Part shown: positions 34,410 through 49,400 of the stretch, piece after piece
Layout of the letters: the number at the start of each line of letters is the position of its first letter
Numbering within the stretch: the first letter of the stretch is position 1
Virus record (IMG/VR): IMGVR_UViG_3300024264_001555
Span: 21,248 to 85,247 of that record
DNA from: a virus
Strand: one strand, 5' to 3'
DNA length: 64,000 bases
Program-made: the position numbers and the translations under genes
Notes under the pieces: generated by a model
Database searches by the model: none
What the model was told of the DNA's origin: nothing
Seen by the model: the letters and a program-made list of their open reading frames with translations, nothing else

Positions 34410-37400
34410 GCGGTAAATTAATTGTCTTCCCACGCAAGAAAGTTGCTACTTCCGTGTTGGAATTTCCTAGTGGTTTAAACGTTAGAGGACTAGTTGTTTC
34501 AATCTCTCTCCATTCTTCGCCAAGCTTTCTAACTATAGTTAGTGTAGTTTCAGGTGCCGGTGGCGTAGTTAGACGCACATATGCTCCTTCGTTTTTATTA
34601 ACTGCAAATTCAGCTTCGAGCTGTATATCGCCGTCCGGGCTAAACTGCCCACTGTTTACATCATACACTGTAACAGGATTTTTACGCAGTCTACGTCCAT
34701 TTGAAAATACTTCAATGTTTAGTGCTTGCCAGTATTCTGTTGGTATCCCGCCTTCATCAAACGGTGCCTTGTACCAGTCTCCAGTTTCTGTCGGATTAGT
34801 TACAACGTCAGTAAATGCTTCAGGATTAAAATCTACTAGTATTTGCACATATGGCAAAAACTTAGGTAATACTAAACTTTCGGCAGCTCTAACAGCCGGT
34901 GCTTCTTCTCTTGGGTTATAAATTACTAAATCATATGCTCCTACAGGCATTGTCTCTGTATGGAATTGAATTTCAGTATCTGTACTTGATACCTTTTCTA
35001 GCTCTCTCGAAATTCCTTCTGCATCCTGCATAAACACCTGTACACCTGATCTAAAACCGCTACCAGTAACTGTTGCAATTTGTTCGTATACGTCTGCAAC
35101 TCTTACCGGAAACACTGTATTATTGTTAAAGTCATATGTAATAGTATCAACAACAATTTCAGATTCAGTGTCCGGATAATAGGTAGTCATATCTGTGTAT
35201 TTTCCAGAAGTAACACTAAACCGATCCTCTTCATCTTTATAAGGAATAACACTATCGATTCCCTGATTATACATTGTTGTACCAGCAATATAAATGTCTT
35301 TAACTCCAGTTCCCATTGTTCCTCTACGAAGCTGTTTTAAAATATTGTCTTCTCTGCGGAAATATTCAATTCGTTCTCCGTCGATGAAAATTACGCCTGG
35401 ATACTTACTGTTAGCAGTTGGCTGAGGTAAATTTTCATAGCCTTCGCTTACTTCAATAGTCCTGTCGTACCAATGTAGAGGACTTGTTATTGTAAATTCA
35501 TCCTCGCTTGACAAGCGTAAATAAGTAGTTCTGTTTAACATATCTTTAAACTGTCTCCAGCCAATTCTATTACTTACAGATGGTGCAGCAAAGTGTATGA
35601 TATCTACAATGTCGTAATCATTTAGTGTTGTAACAAATCGAATACGTTTTTTGTCTTCTAACAAAATATAATCAGCAGTCGGTATTAGCCACTTGCCATT
35701 AACATTAATCCATACATAGTCTACACTCACTGCTTGTTTACGCAAGTCAATCAAATTATTTTTAAGTAAACGAGAATCGTAATAGCCAGGAGTACCAACT
35801 GTCATTTGAGTACGTTCTACTACATTGTATTTTTCACGTTCAATACCTAAACCGTCATGATTAGTAAATTGATAAACCTTAATAATATCTCCTGATTCGA
35901 AAGTTTCATCAAAGTATATTATAGCAGGTACCGGAACTAGTTCTGTAATAATTGTTGTAGAGCTATTGTAATCTCTGCCACCGTTATTAACAATAACACT
36001 TTGTATTGATCCTAATTCATCTACAGTAATTTCAAGTTCTGCTCCTGTACCAGTATCAGATTTAGCAGAAATTCCTGAAGAAGCATTATAGCCGCGTCCG
36101 CTATCAACGATAGTAACTTCTGTTATTACGCCATCTTCGATTACTGGAGTAAGTATTGCTGCTGTTTGTTTTCCGCTTGTGTCAACAAAATCGTTATCTG
36201 TATCAAAATACCCAAATCTATATTCTCCTGTCGAAAGTATAAACACTTTTAGTTCATCTCCGGCATTTGCAACGCCGCGATTTAATATAATAGTACTTCC
36301 AGGCTGCGCATCTGGACTAATCCTAGCATTAAAGCTGCCTGCGCCTTCGTATGTCCATTCTTGCAAGAATGTTAGTTCTCTATCGTTTAAGAACACTTTA
36401 AGTTCTGTTCCTTCAACTGATCCTACAGGTATTTGCCATACTTTCATTTTGTACTGTAGTACACTTTCTTCTACAATAAATCTTTCGCTATATCCTGCAT
36501 TTAGAACACGCTCATTGTTTACTGTAACAACAGTGTAATAGGACGTAGGTTGTTGTTCAAACGGCGCTCTTGATAATTCGTAACTAATAGAAGAACCATC
36601 TGCTGTAATTTCATCTATTGATATTTTGCTAAAAGTTTCAATATTTGAATCAAAAACACCATATTGTATTAGTCTGTTAGCTGGTAGAGATTCACTAAAT
36701 TTAATTGCTGTTTTGCCATTATCATCAATAAGTTCAAAGGGCAATTCTACGCCGTTTACTGTTACGTATGCAGTATTTTCGCTGCTATATGAAATAGTAG
36801 TTTCATATATGTATGTACTAGCATCTGTATATGTTTCGCCGTAGTCAACTAAGTTCGTACCTCCTAAGCTCGAAGATATAATCGAAATATTATCTCCATT
36901 AGCAGGTTCAGTATAAAATACTACTTTGCTATTTGGAATATCAACTCTATACTCAGCTGGATTAACAATTATATAATTCTTCTTAACTATTACACTTTGT
37001 AAAGAGATTGGTGTTTGTGTTAAATTAAATTCTTGTGTTTGTCCATCACCTTTAAAGTTGTCAACTTCTATAACACCAGTACCGCTGTTTGGACGTTCGT
37101 AAACAGTAATATCAAGAGTATCCATTATCTGTCCTGGGACAACTTCTTCTGGACCTTTTGAAGTAGTCGGAGTTACAAATCCGTCACCGTCAATATTAAT
37201 ATCTTCTGCCGATATGCCTGTTGCGGTAGTATAAGCTAAGTCGCCTCCTGTTAGTGCAGTGTCATAAGACGACCCGCTAACTTCTTGGCTTCCATCTGAC
37301 GTTGCTCTGCGAATAGTAATAATATTTCCTGGAGGATTATCATTGCCGCTACCATTATCTAGTTCGTCTACAACTTGGCGGAATCTAATTTCATTATCAA

Positions 37401-40400
37401 ATACTAATGTATCAGTAACCCCATCACCGATAAGCGGCGCCATAAATGCGTAGGGATTAGATTCTACCGATGATGTTCCGTCCCAGTTGCTATCGTCGAC
37501 TCTAGTACCATTAATGTAAACGTTATAAGTAACGCCACTTTCTAAAGGTTTAGCTAAATCAAATACTAAAGTTGATCCGTCTGTTTCAAAACTTTCGTCG
37601 TCGTAATTTTCATCAAAGACATCCCAGTTATCCGTATACCAGTCTCCGGTATCCCATCCTGGAGGTGCACCAAATTCAAAACTCTTAACTTCGACGCCGC
37701 CGTAATCAACACCGTCCATTAATTGACTGATATCTTTACCAATTTGCCCGTCTGTTGGGTTATAGAACAAATTGATTCTATCCTGAGCATCTAACATATT
37801 GATAGATTTTTTATAGTTTACTTCAACTACTACTTCGTTAGCTGGAGGATCAATAAATTCAATTCTTCCATAAAATTTATCGTACCCATCTTTTCTATTA
37901 ATAAGATTGTTGTACGAGTAATTACTACCAAGAACCAGCTCGCCATCAACCGTAACTTCAACAGTATTAGTTCTCATGTCCATAGGCCATTTTAAATCAA
38001 ACACTGTTTTTGATCCTGTTGCAACAAAGGATTCAGTTTCATTTAGTTGTGTAATAAAAAACTGTCCCGATATTCTGTCAAATTTAACAACAGTATGCAT
38101 GCTACGTACAGGAGAATTTCCAATTACTGCATCTAACTTTGCTGGTCTGCCGCCTTCTTTTAGTGCCCCGTTAATTACAATATTAGGCTTTGAAATATAA
38201 CCACTTCCGGAGTTAGTAATTATTACTTTAGACAATATTCCATTTGGCCCTAGTGATACTTTAGCCGTTGCGTCTCCTTCAATTTCAATTAATGGAGGAA
38301 ATACATATCCTTCTCCCGAATCACTTATATTGATTTCAATTACTTCATATGTTAAATTAGCTAACCAAGATTGATCAATTACTGCTGTTTGTCCTGTATT
38401 AAACAGTACCCCGTTAACAACTTTAACATCTGTTGCTGTAATTGCTCCTGTAGTACTATTAAATCGCGGCGGACTATCAAAGTCAGAAATTATATTTGAA
38501 GTGTTTTCTAGTTTAGAATAAGTTGACACGTATTCTCTAATCTTAGACTTATATGGTTTTACTTCGTTAATATAATTCTCAAAACTTGTTAAATTGTCAT
38601 TTTTAAACGTTACTTTTTGTTGTAGGTCTCCAACATTATGTTGTGCCTTTATGAAGCTAGTTTTAAACGCCCAATCAACATAGCCTTGTTCTGTAAATAC
38701 ATATCTCAAACAAACAAAGAATAGGTTGTTAAATTCGTCTGCCAAGTCTGCAACAAAAATATTATCCTTTAGTGCTTTTAAAATTATACGTACTTCTGCA
38801 ATAGGCTGTTTATCAAAGAATTGTGTATCAAACGTTTGATTGTCAAATCCAATTAAGCTATTATCAAAACTATACAATGTTTCTTTTAATTTAATTGTAC
38901 CATTTTGTTTTCCAACTGTTTTATAATTTACAGTATAGTCAATAGTATCTTGCTCGTCAATTTTTTCTAATAAGATCCAGCCCTCGCCGCCAGCATTTAA
39001 TACCTTAACGATATCGCCATTATTTGCGTCTAAGCCTTGCAAATTATATGTAAAGTCAATTAGATGATTTACTTGAGTAAACTGATCATAATCTGTGGCA
39101 TACCAATCAATGTAATCCCAATAAGACTTAACGTCATATGCTTGAGATGCAACTCTTATCCATTCGTTACTAATTCTATGATAAAGCGCCCACTGACTGT
39201 TTGCAGTTTCGTCTGAATTAACTAATACAGCGATTGGTCTAACAGATATCACTGTATTTTCGTTATAGTTATATCCTTGATTTAAAACTGCAACATTATC
39301 TATTTGTCCCAATGCGTTTAACGATATTGCAAGTTTAGCGTCTGCGCCTTGTCCTGTTATTTCGTATGTAGGAACAACTTTGTAGCTTCTTCCAGGATTT
39401 GCAATATCTACACGAACAATTCTACCATTTTCAACTATTGGAGTTAACTCTGCTGTTTGTGCTCTTGCCGAACTAACAAATTGTAAATCTACATGATTGT
39501 CAATAACAGTGTCGTATCTACCTGATGTAATTTTTGGAGCAGGATCATTATCAAATAATAACGAAGTGTCTTTTTCGTCTATGATTAAATTTTCTTTGAA
39601 TATTAAATTAACACGTTCGATAACCTGCTTTAATGCTTCTGATCTATTAACAAACATTGACTGTCTTGGTTTGTTAAGTATCCCATATTTTTCTCTTACT
39701 GACAATGTAGCATCAGGAACATTTCTGCCTTGAGAATCGTATCCAACTAAACTGTCAAAAACTTTATTAATAATAGTATCGTTAGGCACACTAGTTGACA
39801 GGCCTTCGGTTACAATTTGATATTGGTTATGAATATTAGAATACTTGTTTCCAGTAGTCCAGTATTGTATATTAAGAACAATGTCACTATCTTTTAATAG
39901 CTTCCCACAGTTGTGTAACACAAACGAAGACGAATCAGCAAAAGAAATAAATTTATATTGTTCTCCCTTAGGATCTTCAATTAACTTAGATACAGCGTTA
40001 ACTGATAGTTTTCTTCCTAATATGTCAGGAACTGTTGTTTTATTCTTAACCCAATAATAAAAATAAGTTGTAAAACTTCCTACAACAGGATCATATACTC
40101 GTCGTGAACTATATGATACACTTCCGTATTTTGTAGTTCCTGTGATGTTTTCAGCTGCACCTCGGGAAGTGATAGAAAGTTTGTCCCAATCTTCAGGAGT
40201 GTATTTACTTTCTACCCATTCGTAAACATCTATTGATGCTCCAGGATACAGTGTATTAAAGTTATTTGCTTTATATATTAAGTTGCCTTGATATACATCA
40301 TAAAATTTTGCATTAGATAAATCCCACCATACTCTGCCTTTTTGTTCAGGACCCCATGATAATGTTTCGTCTACTACTAAATTGCTAGTTCCTAGTGTGT

Positions 40401-43400
40401 AAACAGCAGGATCTACAGTTGTTTTATATCTAATTTCTTGATCTGCAGGACCTGCAATTTTGCCTTGTGCAGGATCAATATAATCTAGATACTGTACAAG
40501 TTCATTTTTCTTAGAATCATATAAGAAAATACTTTTAATTTTTTCTAAATCAACAGTTGGTTGGTTTTCTCTATGGATACTCCATAATTTTTCAGTGCCT
40601 GGACGTCTGTAATCTAATAAAATTCCAGTATTTCCGCTAGAGTTAGTATACTCAGGAACTGCAACATAAATGTGATTATTTTTAGCAAGAATATTTCTAC
40701 CAAATCTGTCAATTTCTGCTACACTGTCTCGATCTAAGTAAGTGTGATAATCAATTGCTTGTCCAAATATTAACGAATTATCAATCCTGTCATAAACATA
40801 AACCGCACCGTTAATTTTAATTTTATTTTTAAATGCTGTAAATAAATTATCAAACGTTGTTGACGTATTGTCAAATGTAGTATCATCATCGCTCGATGCG
40901 TTATACGCACTAACGTATAATGTTCTACCATCAAAATCAATAGTACTTCCAAATGCTTCACCTTCTGCAGGCGTTGCGCTTGTTAGTGTCTGAGATAGCT
41001 CAAAGGTTCCGTCTTTTTGTTCGTATATATAAACTGCGCCAATGTTATCGCCTAATGTAGAGTCATCTGCGCCAGGGGCGCCTATTGCAATTAAATTTCC
41101 ATCTTGGCTAATGCTCAAAGACTTGCCAAACTCTATGTTAAGATCGTTAACTAATGGAGATACAAGTTCCTGTGTTTTTTGGTAATTATCATTTACATTT
41201 CTATAAATAACAACTTTTCTTATACCGTTATTAAATTCAGCAGTTACAACTAACACTTCTGCGTTATCGCTTACATCAAACTTTTCTGCAAATTTAACTA
41301 AGTTTGTAGAGTCAAGTCTTAAGTCTTGATCGCCTCCAAGAGTAAAGTTTATTAACTCCCAATCTGCTGACGGAACTTCTATTACACCATTATTATCAAT
41401 AAATCCGTTATAATTTAAAGGAATATTTCTTAGTGCTTTGTAAAAATTTCCGTTTTGGTATTGTATAATTTCGTCAACAATGTAGTTAGAGCGTTTAGTA
41501 AAGAATCCTTTATAATTAAAATCTTCAGGTAATATGTTTGTATCATTTGGCACATATCCTAAGTAATCAATACTTCTAATTTGATCACTATTGATTAATT
41601 GCCATTCAGTTGGAATAAATGTAGATCCGTCACCAGCAATGTTAGTTAACGCTTCGTAAAAATAACCTTCATAATAAACATAATCATTTACAAAAAAGTT
41701 TTTATTAGAATTAAATTCTCCTTTATAACGCTTGTCTTTCGCAAGTTCCCAATTATAAACTATACCTTCATCGTCTGTACCGTTATTTACAAAGTAAATT
41801 CTTCCAGGGTTGTTAGTCGTTCCGTTGCCTGCACATCCAATAAATGCTTTATATAGATCGTTACGTTTTGCAATTTTAATTGTAGAACCAATTCTTAAAT
41901 TATCAAGTTCGTCTGGAACAATAAATGAATTTACAACATTAAATGACGAAACATTTTCTTTTTCGTATACTGCAAAATAACCAAAGTTAGATAGCCCGTT
42001 ACCGCTACCATTAGGATCAGTTTTAATATTAAAAACTTGCTTATAATCAAAATTATCTGAACTTGGAAAATTAGGAAGAAGCGGTAATCCTAAAATTTCA
42101 AAATCTTTGTATATTAGATATTCTGCTCCTATGATAGTACTTGCTGGCGGAACATCTTCAATTTCAGCATCTAACTGAAATACACAAAGACTACCAATAT
42201 TTAAATCTTCACTACCTAACGCAGTTGCTCTAATGTCGCCTAATGTTTGACTCGTAAACGTATCAGATTCGGTGCCAATCATTTCAAGATATCTGCCGTC
42301 GTTACCGATTCCCCAGTCTCCTTGTACATCAGTAACATATACTCTGCCACGGCTGTTGTTAAACTTTTGGAAAAATACTACTCTAGCTGTTCCGCCTGGA
42401 TTAGGAGTTCTTTCTCGAACAAATTGGCCAACTCTTGGTTCGTAAGGCTGTCCGCCTTGATCCGGAGGCGTTAACTCGTCTAGGTCAAAATCAATGTAAC
42501 CAGTCCATAAATCATACAATGTATGTTTCTTGTTAGTGTCTGTATATGAGAGTCCTGTAGGAGTTATATCTACATAGCTATCATCACTGTATTTTGGAAA
42601 TCTTAAAATTTCTAATCCTACTTCGTCACCTACAACTAACTTATCTGTTAAATCTTTTGGTGCTCTAACTATAAACAGATCACTAGGAATAATATTTAAA
42701 CTTCCTCCAGGGCCTGGTGTACCTTGATATGTTAACGTTCTAATATAACTGTTAATAGAATTTTCGCCAATATTAGTTACACTGTTATTTAAATCGTAGA
42801 TGTTGCCGCCAGCTGCCTCTAGATCTACACTTCCTTGAGGAACTATATTATAAACTGCTAATGATCTTCCTTCGTCAGTTCTTGTGTCACCTACTGTAAT
42901 AGTTGTTCCTAAATCAAAATACCAGTAACCGCCTAAATCTGCTGTTACATCAATTTGTTCGTCGGGCAGTTGTTTAACATATTGTCCAACAAACTCACCA
43001 CTTTCTAAGAAAATATTATCAGTAGTACTCCACTGCCCCGATGTTCTTTCAATATAAATTGTTGCTGCACCTGCATCTACAAACACATAATTAACATACC
43101 CAAATACATTTTCTGCTTCAACTTGATCGCCAATTTCTGGAATTGCTGATATGACGTCAATATAAAGAACAACGTCGACCTTTTTCTGAATTGTTAATCC
43201 TGATTCTAAGAATGTTTCATTTATTTGCGGAATAGCTCCGTCAAACGGCTGTCTGTCTTCTAAAACATCTTGATCCTGATTTGCAGTAGTTTGTAAATAC
43301 CAATCAAAAAATACAGTATCTCCTGTACCTGTTGCATTATATTGATCTCTAGGTGCTCTAATTAAAACATGATCAGTTTCAACGTCACTAAACGGATAAT

Positions 43401-46400
43401 TACCAGTAACAATGTTTTTAAATGATGCTTCTGCTGCAAAAATATTATTTTTTTGCAAAATTTCAATAATCGATCCAAAACTTCCAAATTCTTGTGCTGA
43501 AGCAGCACCCTGAATGTCTACTATTATTTCCCATAATAGGCCTTCATATTTTACAATATCACCATTTTGATAATCTGTATTTTCGTCCCAAGGACCCTTA
43601 AATCTTGATTTTACATTTGCTGCACTTGGTGCACCTACTAGTAAATATTTTCCGTCTAACGAAAAGCCTTGTCCTAACCCAAATTGCTTTCCAAAGTTTG
43701 CAACTTCTATATTTGGTTCAATAAATTGCGAAAACTGATAGTCTTGATTATTTCCGCCTCTATTGTATATTGATATTTTGCCGTCATTGCCTGCGTTTGG
43801 TGATGCGATTGAGATTATACTGTTTCTATCATTAACTGCAATAGATCTAGAAAAGTCGTCATTAATTTCAGAAGTATCGCCTTCTATTTTTTGCAGTAAG
43901 TTGTATGGCTGAGTGTTTTTAAGAACTTTCCAATTTTGATTATTGTTTTCAACCCAAATCAACGAGTCTTTGATTATGCCTGACTGTGCAAACTCATTTG
44001 CTTCTTTATAATTTGCTACTTTAACAGAGTCAAACTTAGTAATAATTCCAATACAGTCAATTACCTCAGGATATTGATCATCTGATTCAACATATATAAT
44101 GTTTAATACCTTTTTAGTAACTTTAAAGAAACCACTAAAACTGTTTTGTTCCTGAATTGTAGTTACAGAGTTGGCACTTACTGTCTCTGTAATTACATCA
44201 TATACTCCGATAATTTCTCCAACGTCGACACTAGGAGAATTATTTAAAGTTAATTTTAATTCATAAGCTGATGTTGTATCAGTTACTTTTTCAGGAAGTG
44301 TTTGAACCCCAATTAAAGTTGTATCTATTTTATCATATTGATAAACATTCCAAGAATTTAAACTAGATCCTACCCAAACATACTCGCCTTTTAATGTTGT
44401 ATCTATGTTTAATGTTAGTAAGTCATCATAATTAGATAGTATATATTTTGTATCGTCAAGATTAACAAATCCGGGACTACGTGTAAACTGGCTATAAGTA
44501 TCTAGTGTCGGAAATAAATCTGTAGAATAATTGCTAGGTTTTTTAAATACTTCGTAGTCTTTAATTCCGTATGTTAATCCCTCTAGATTATCTAAATTTG
44601 TTAATTTTATCGGTTGCGGGTTTAACCTAAACTTTTGCTCGTCTAATTTAAATTCAACTTCATCAAAGCCTTCGGCTGATCCGTATTGACCTTGTTTAAT
44701 TGCCCACTCTTCATAAAAATCAAGGCTATCAGAATCTGTCTCGCTTAGTACATCAAATAATTTATCAAGACTATTTTTAGACCCTTTTTCTTTAATCATT
44801 CCTTGATAAAATTTATACGCACTAACTTCGTCATTAACAATATTTTCTAAATACTGGCGCTTTTGATAACCAATTAAATGTTGTGCAAGCTGTTGCTGCT
44901 CGACATCAAAATTGTCAGTGTCTAGATCATAAAAATCTGTAAACTGTGTAGCTTTATAATCAAAATTTGGCTGTAGTTTGCTAGATGGAACATCGTCTAG
45001 ACGTTTCCAACTATAGAAATTAAAGAATTCTTCTCCAGGTACTTGTTTATCAGCAGTATAATAAAATTCTTTGTATTTTACTATATCGCCTACTTTGTAA
45101 TCTTTCCAAGGCTCCCAGTCACTTATGTTAACTTCCGAATATATAAATCCAGGAATATTTAAACTACCGTTCCAGTCGCCTGTGCGGTATCCAAATATTT
45201 TAATTCTGTCTTGCCTGTATCCTGTTTCTGGCTGATAAACAATATCATTAAATACTGATAAATTGTCAATTAATACAACATGCTCTTTTTGTACAACAGG
45301 AAGCTTAATAGCATAAATTCCATCTGTTGCACTAGCAGGCTCTAGTTTAAAAACGTTATCTTCTATACGATTAATTTTAATAAGGTCTTGTGTTAATGAT
45401 TTACCGTCTGCTTTAAGTAAGCTATATCCATAAAAATTATCAGTTACGCTATCAACTATCGAATATTCTGTTTCAAAATACACTTGATCTGCTGCCGGAC
45501 TGAGCGAGATTAATGCGCCTTCGCCCCATTTATGTGTAACCCAAAACATAAATTCTTTAGCAGATGCTTTCCAGTCTGAAATGATCTGCTCATTGCCGTC
45601 AAAATACTCAAATCTAAATCCTTGATCTTTTAACCAAGCTTCATATCCCAATAAAAAATCAATTACTTCTTGTACAGTACGTAGTGTACTTCCATATTGC
45701 AAACTTAGTGTTTGTGATTTATTAAACTTGCTTTTAAATATTGCATCAATTCCGCCTGTTACCGGTAGTTTAGGAAGTTTTACTAAGTTCTTAGTGTCAA
45801 TTTGATTAACTGAAGTAAAGGTAGACGTAGCCCTGTAGTAAACTCCTGCTGCACCTTCAACTATAGTATCTTTTGAATACGTTCTATTTGCTTCCCATCT
45901 CACAAACGATTCTGAAACTCCGCCAACATTTGTGCTTATATCGTTAGATGACTGGTACGAAGGATAGTAAGTAAATGCAGGTATTTCTCTATCGTAACCT
46001 CTAATTACAAATCCCTGGGCACTTAATTCGATAATAACACCACTGTAGTTAATTGTCTTTAATGGAGAGCTAGTTCTTAAGAAAATTTGATAGTTTTCTT
46101 CAGGAATGAATACATTACCGTCGTTTAACGGAGTTCTACTATCAAGTATTAATTTAAACTTACTTTTATCAGTAAAGCCGCCTACTTTAAATGCTAGATT
46201 ATTTTGAATCGACGTTAATGCTGTTTGATAATTATAAAAATTATCTGATAGTGTAGAAGCCATATATCCTTGCACATAATTTACAACACCTGAAGTTTGT
46301 ATTAACTGAGAGTCTTGTGCATCACTGAAAGTAACAATATCTTGTAATTTTATGTAAGTATCTGTTTCAGAATAAACTATATGCCCTAACTGATTTCGAA

Positions 46401-49400
46401 CTTGTCTAGATCTATCGTATCCAGTAGCTAGTAATAACGGTGCATTATTTATTGCCAAGCTAGTTAATAATGCAAATGGAAACTCAGAACTATTTCTCCA
46501 AGCTTCTTCAACAGGAGCCGAATCTCCAAATACAAATCCATCGTTAAGATTAACTGTGTTAAACTTCTTAGGAATGTTACAATCTGAAGGTCCTAACAAA
46601 TTGCCATTTTTGTCAACAGGTATAAACGTTGTTAATCCAGGACGAGCATAAAGCGGATTGATTACAAAACCTTTTCCTGGCTCTCTAATAATGCCCTTTT
46701 CTAAATCTTCCCATAAAAGATAATTATTTTTAGTGTAAGGTGCCGGGCCATATTGGTCTTCCCACCATGTAGGTTTTATAGTATAACCTAGCATTGTCCA
46801 AGGAGTTAAGTGAGGTGTAATAGTGTCAAAGTAATGTCTAAATGCACCTTTCCACCAACCCGGTAACATGTCGCCGTTTTTATCTGATAATTTAGAATAA
46901 TTAAATGTGAAACTATTTTGCCTATCGTAATAACTGTTTATAGTATAATCTGTGTCAACAAGTGTCATCCATTGTAAAAAGTCACTAATCATCGGAGTGT
47001 AAACTTCTTGTCTACTAAACCCTGTATTACGATTTAGTCCCGGTAAGTAATTATGTATGTTAAACAGTGTCTGATCATATTTAACTTTAATATTATTAAA
47101 AATTCTCTTTTCTAATTCTAGAATCAGCTCATCTCTATAGTCATTAAACGCTCTTACAATGCTTCCATCGTGTCCTTTAATTAACGTTACCGGAGTGCTG
47201 TAAGAATTGTCAACAAACTGTTCAGGTTGATGTAACGGATATAATCCTAATTTTGTCGGAGTTGGAGGTATAAACGATCCATTAGTTGTATCGTACTCGT
47301 TTATTTCGATTATGTCTTGAAAGCTCTTTGTTGCAGTAATTTCGATAAAACCTTGACTATTAAAGATATAGTCTTTTTCGTGTAAAAGCTGGGTATTATT
47401 TAAGTAAACTGTTACTGCTTGTGTGCTTAATGTATCTAAAGTAAATTGTCTATTTAAGGCAAAGAATCTAGCATCAGGGTCTTCTACTATGATCCTAGTC
47501 TTAATTGCTGTGCCATAAGGAATCATATCGCTAAAATAAAATGGCATTGAAGATGTTTTACTTTTTGTTAATTCCTTAATAATTTCATCAACATGTTGTT
47601 TATTAGATCCATTAAATTCTAATCCTTCTGCAATTTCTAAAAATTCTCTTTTAAATTTGGAATATTCTTTTTTAGCATATCTAATAGATTTTATAAGATT
47701 AGAGTCTTTATCTAATAAACTATACATTGATAAGTTTAGCGGCGAACTATGTTTTAAAAACTTTTTGCCGTACTTAGACGAATTACTAATATCTCTAAAG
47801 TTTGTACTAGTAAACTCATCACCAATTTCATCTATTAAACTGTCAACTATTGTTGCAACATGTTCACTGATTTCACCTAACGTTAATGATTCAATGTCGT
47901 CATTCAACGGGTTTTTTTCTAAATTAGAAGCAATTTCGTAATAGCCGTTTTTATTTTTAGGTTTAGACGAAGCACATTTAATAATAATTGTCGAATCAAC
48001 TGGAACAGTATTATTAAACTTTACATGTTTAAATTTATCTGCATTATTTTCTAATACAAAGTCAACATTTTCTTTCTGTCTTATATTGTTAACATAAACT
48101 GCTACTGTTAAGTCATCTAAATAAGAACTTTGGTTATAACAATTAATAGGATATGTTAATCTTGTTCTGTCGTTAACATACTGTAGAATAACTTTTTGTT
48201 CACTCATCCTATGAGCTTTAGTGTAAATACCTACAGATTCAAATGTATTATTGTTATAATACTTTCTTAAAAAGCCTTTGTTGATCGGAATAGTAGTAAT
48301 TTGATCATTATCTTGATAATTAAACGCATCTGTGTTATAATTAAAATCAAAAACAATATCACCTACGTTACTGATACTCCTATAAGAAATACCAAATCCC
48401 AATTCAGAATCTGTTGTTAATTGATTTTCTTTATACCCAAAAATCTTAGTTCCTCTAAATGAGCTTGCAATATATTTTTCTGTATTTGAAAAGCTTTCGT
48501 CGTCTTTATCAAAAACATCAAATATCGGAGGTTGGTTTACTGAAGTTTTTTCTTGTGCAATATTCCAGATTTCTCCATCAAAATACCATATTTTGCCGCC
48601 GTTTTCGTTGCCTCTTATTACTAATACATTTTCTCCAGACTGAGGAATACTATCATCAGTCTCTACTAAACTAATTTGTCCTGTTTCGCCAGAACCTTTA
48701 AAATTAATAAAGGTTACTTCAAAGACTCTACCTTTTACAAGAGGATCAGGATCATTTAAAAATAATACTCGCATGCCTTGAGATAGTTGTATTCCGTCAA
48801 CATTATATCCAAGGCCGCCTTCAATAGTACTAAAAACGTCTGATGTAAAATTATCTATAAGATCGACACTAGATTTATTTTTTGTACCAAAGTTATATAA
48901 TTTTAAGCCTGCATCAAATTCAATGATAGGACGGCTAGCTCGCTGTGTTTGATCTAAGTTAACCGAAACTCCGTTGACTCGAGAAGATAAGTCGATAACA
49001 TCTTTATGGAACCATCTATTGTATCTTGCCCAAAAATTACCATCAACACTAGCACGGTTAATAAGAATATAGTCTTTATCTTTAGGATATCCAATAGCTT
49101 GAGAGAACGGCAATCCGTCAAAACCTTCACCATCAATATCATCAAACGGAACAGTTAAATCAATTCCGACCGGAAAAGATACGTCAACGTCTGTACTTGA
49201 AACTAGGTTAATTTTATCGCCTATACCTTCTACGTACCATTCGCCTTCTGCATATGTCGAAGGGATGGTTTCGCCAGCAAATTTAATCTTTAATCCGTTA
49301 GTTAGCGCCCAGCCGTCTCTAGTAGTATATGCTTTTTTGTTTAGTATTTCGCTAGTAACATCGATAAACGAGGCATCTTCTTGGTTTGCAACTCTAATCA

